Part shown: in pieces, positions 41,329 through 41,380 of the stretch
How the letters are laid out: every line of letters begins with the position of its first letter
Position numbering within the stretch: position 1 is the first letter of the stretch
Origin: Ferruginibacter sp.
Lineage (GTDB): Bacteria > Bacteroidota > Bacteroidia > Chitinophagales > Chitinophagaceae
Length of the DNA stretch: 41,380 nt
Reading direction: 5' to 3'
Assembly (NCBI GenBank): GCA_017983695.1
Contig: JAGOAX010000017.1
Span: 16,759 to 58,138 of the forward strand
Translations under genes and position numbers: made by a program
The notes under the pieces: model-generated
Database searches by the model: none
What the model was told of the DNA's origin: nothing
Seen by the model: only the letters and a program-made list of their open reading frames with translations

Positions 41329-41380
41329 ATGACAGAACAAAAGCCAGGACTTTACGGCATAACTCACTCAAATAGAGATT
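41329..41380 (+). CDS. Start of the next cassette gene, partial
   Basis: The ATG at 41329 opens a frame reading MTEQKPGLYGITHSNRD that runs to the window edge, 72 bases past the attC-like core. From memory, GLYGITHSNRD resembles the N-terminus of HindVP-family restriction endonucleases, but 17 residues cannot establish this. Its distance to the core site matches that of the AAA+ gene (about 50-70 bases), supporting a second cassette. Confidence 0.4.
   Translation, partial: MTEQKPGLYGITHSNRD

Overview
The window is a chromosome segment of a Bacteroidota bacterium, most likely of the Chitinophagaceae type. The signs are GLPGLI, DUF4382, DUF1684 and DUF2851 family proteins, an outer-membrane beta-barrel protein with a carboxypeptidase-regulatory-like N-terminus, LytS/LytTR signalling, no visible Shine-Dalgarno sequences, and several promoter elements of the Bacteroidota type (TAnnTTTG). 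No rRNA, tRNA, CRISPR array or transposase gene was seen.

Layout. 1-5.9 kb: the 3' part of folP, an FKBP-type prolyl isomerase lipoprotein, an NrnA-like DHH phosphoesterase, ndk, a CrtA-like protein, an arginase and a DUF1684 protein. 5.9-21.8 kb: a carbohydrate block. glgA, glgC, an SLC45-type sugar transporter and a periplasmic cyclomaltodextrinase-like GH13 enzyme form a minus-strand run. glgB and a TPR protein form a second one. A beta-barrel/GLPGLI pair sits between them, and an FHS-type sugar transporter with a ROK sugar kinase lies on the other side. Together these genes cover sugar uptake, phosphorylation, glycogen synthesis and branching, and maltodextrin breakdown. 21.8-28.4 kb: a DUF4382 lipoprotein, a phosphodiester glycosidase, an unknown secreted protein with a LytS/LytTR pair, lipA, a beta-barrel-like protein and an OsmC protein. 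28.4-32.8 kb: six minus-strand genes (2Fe-2S ferredoxin, iscX-like, KdsC-like, UbiA-type prenyltransferase, maf, DUF2851). 32.9-38.8 kb: a GyrI-like lipoprotein, a DUF2520-type dehydrogenase, an alpha/beta hydrolase, topA and an unknown lipoprotein.

38.8 kb to the end is accessory DNA. A two-gene operon, a MoxR/CobS-like AAA+ ATPase and a VWA-like partner without a visible MIDAS, lies between two copies of a related boundary sequence (from 39128 and from 41257). Downstream of it is a 199-bp imperfect palindrome built like an integron attC site. A new ORF starts right after that. I read this as integron-type gene cassettes with no integrase in view. The AAA+/VWA-like cassette is the best candidate here for an undescribed system, possibly anti-phage or stress related; its function is inference.

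Several intergenic regions hold degenerate 7- or 8-bp periodic repeats and inverted repeats, and some of these run into the 3' ends of genes (lipA, maf, iscX), supplying their stop codons or tails.
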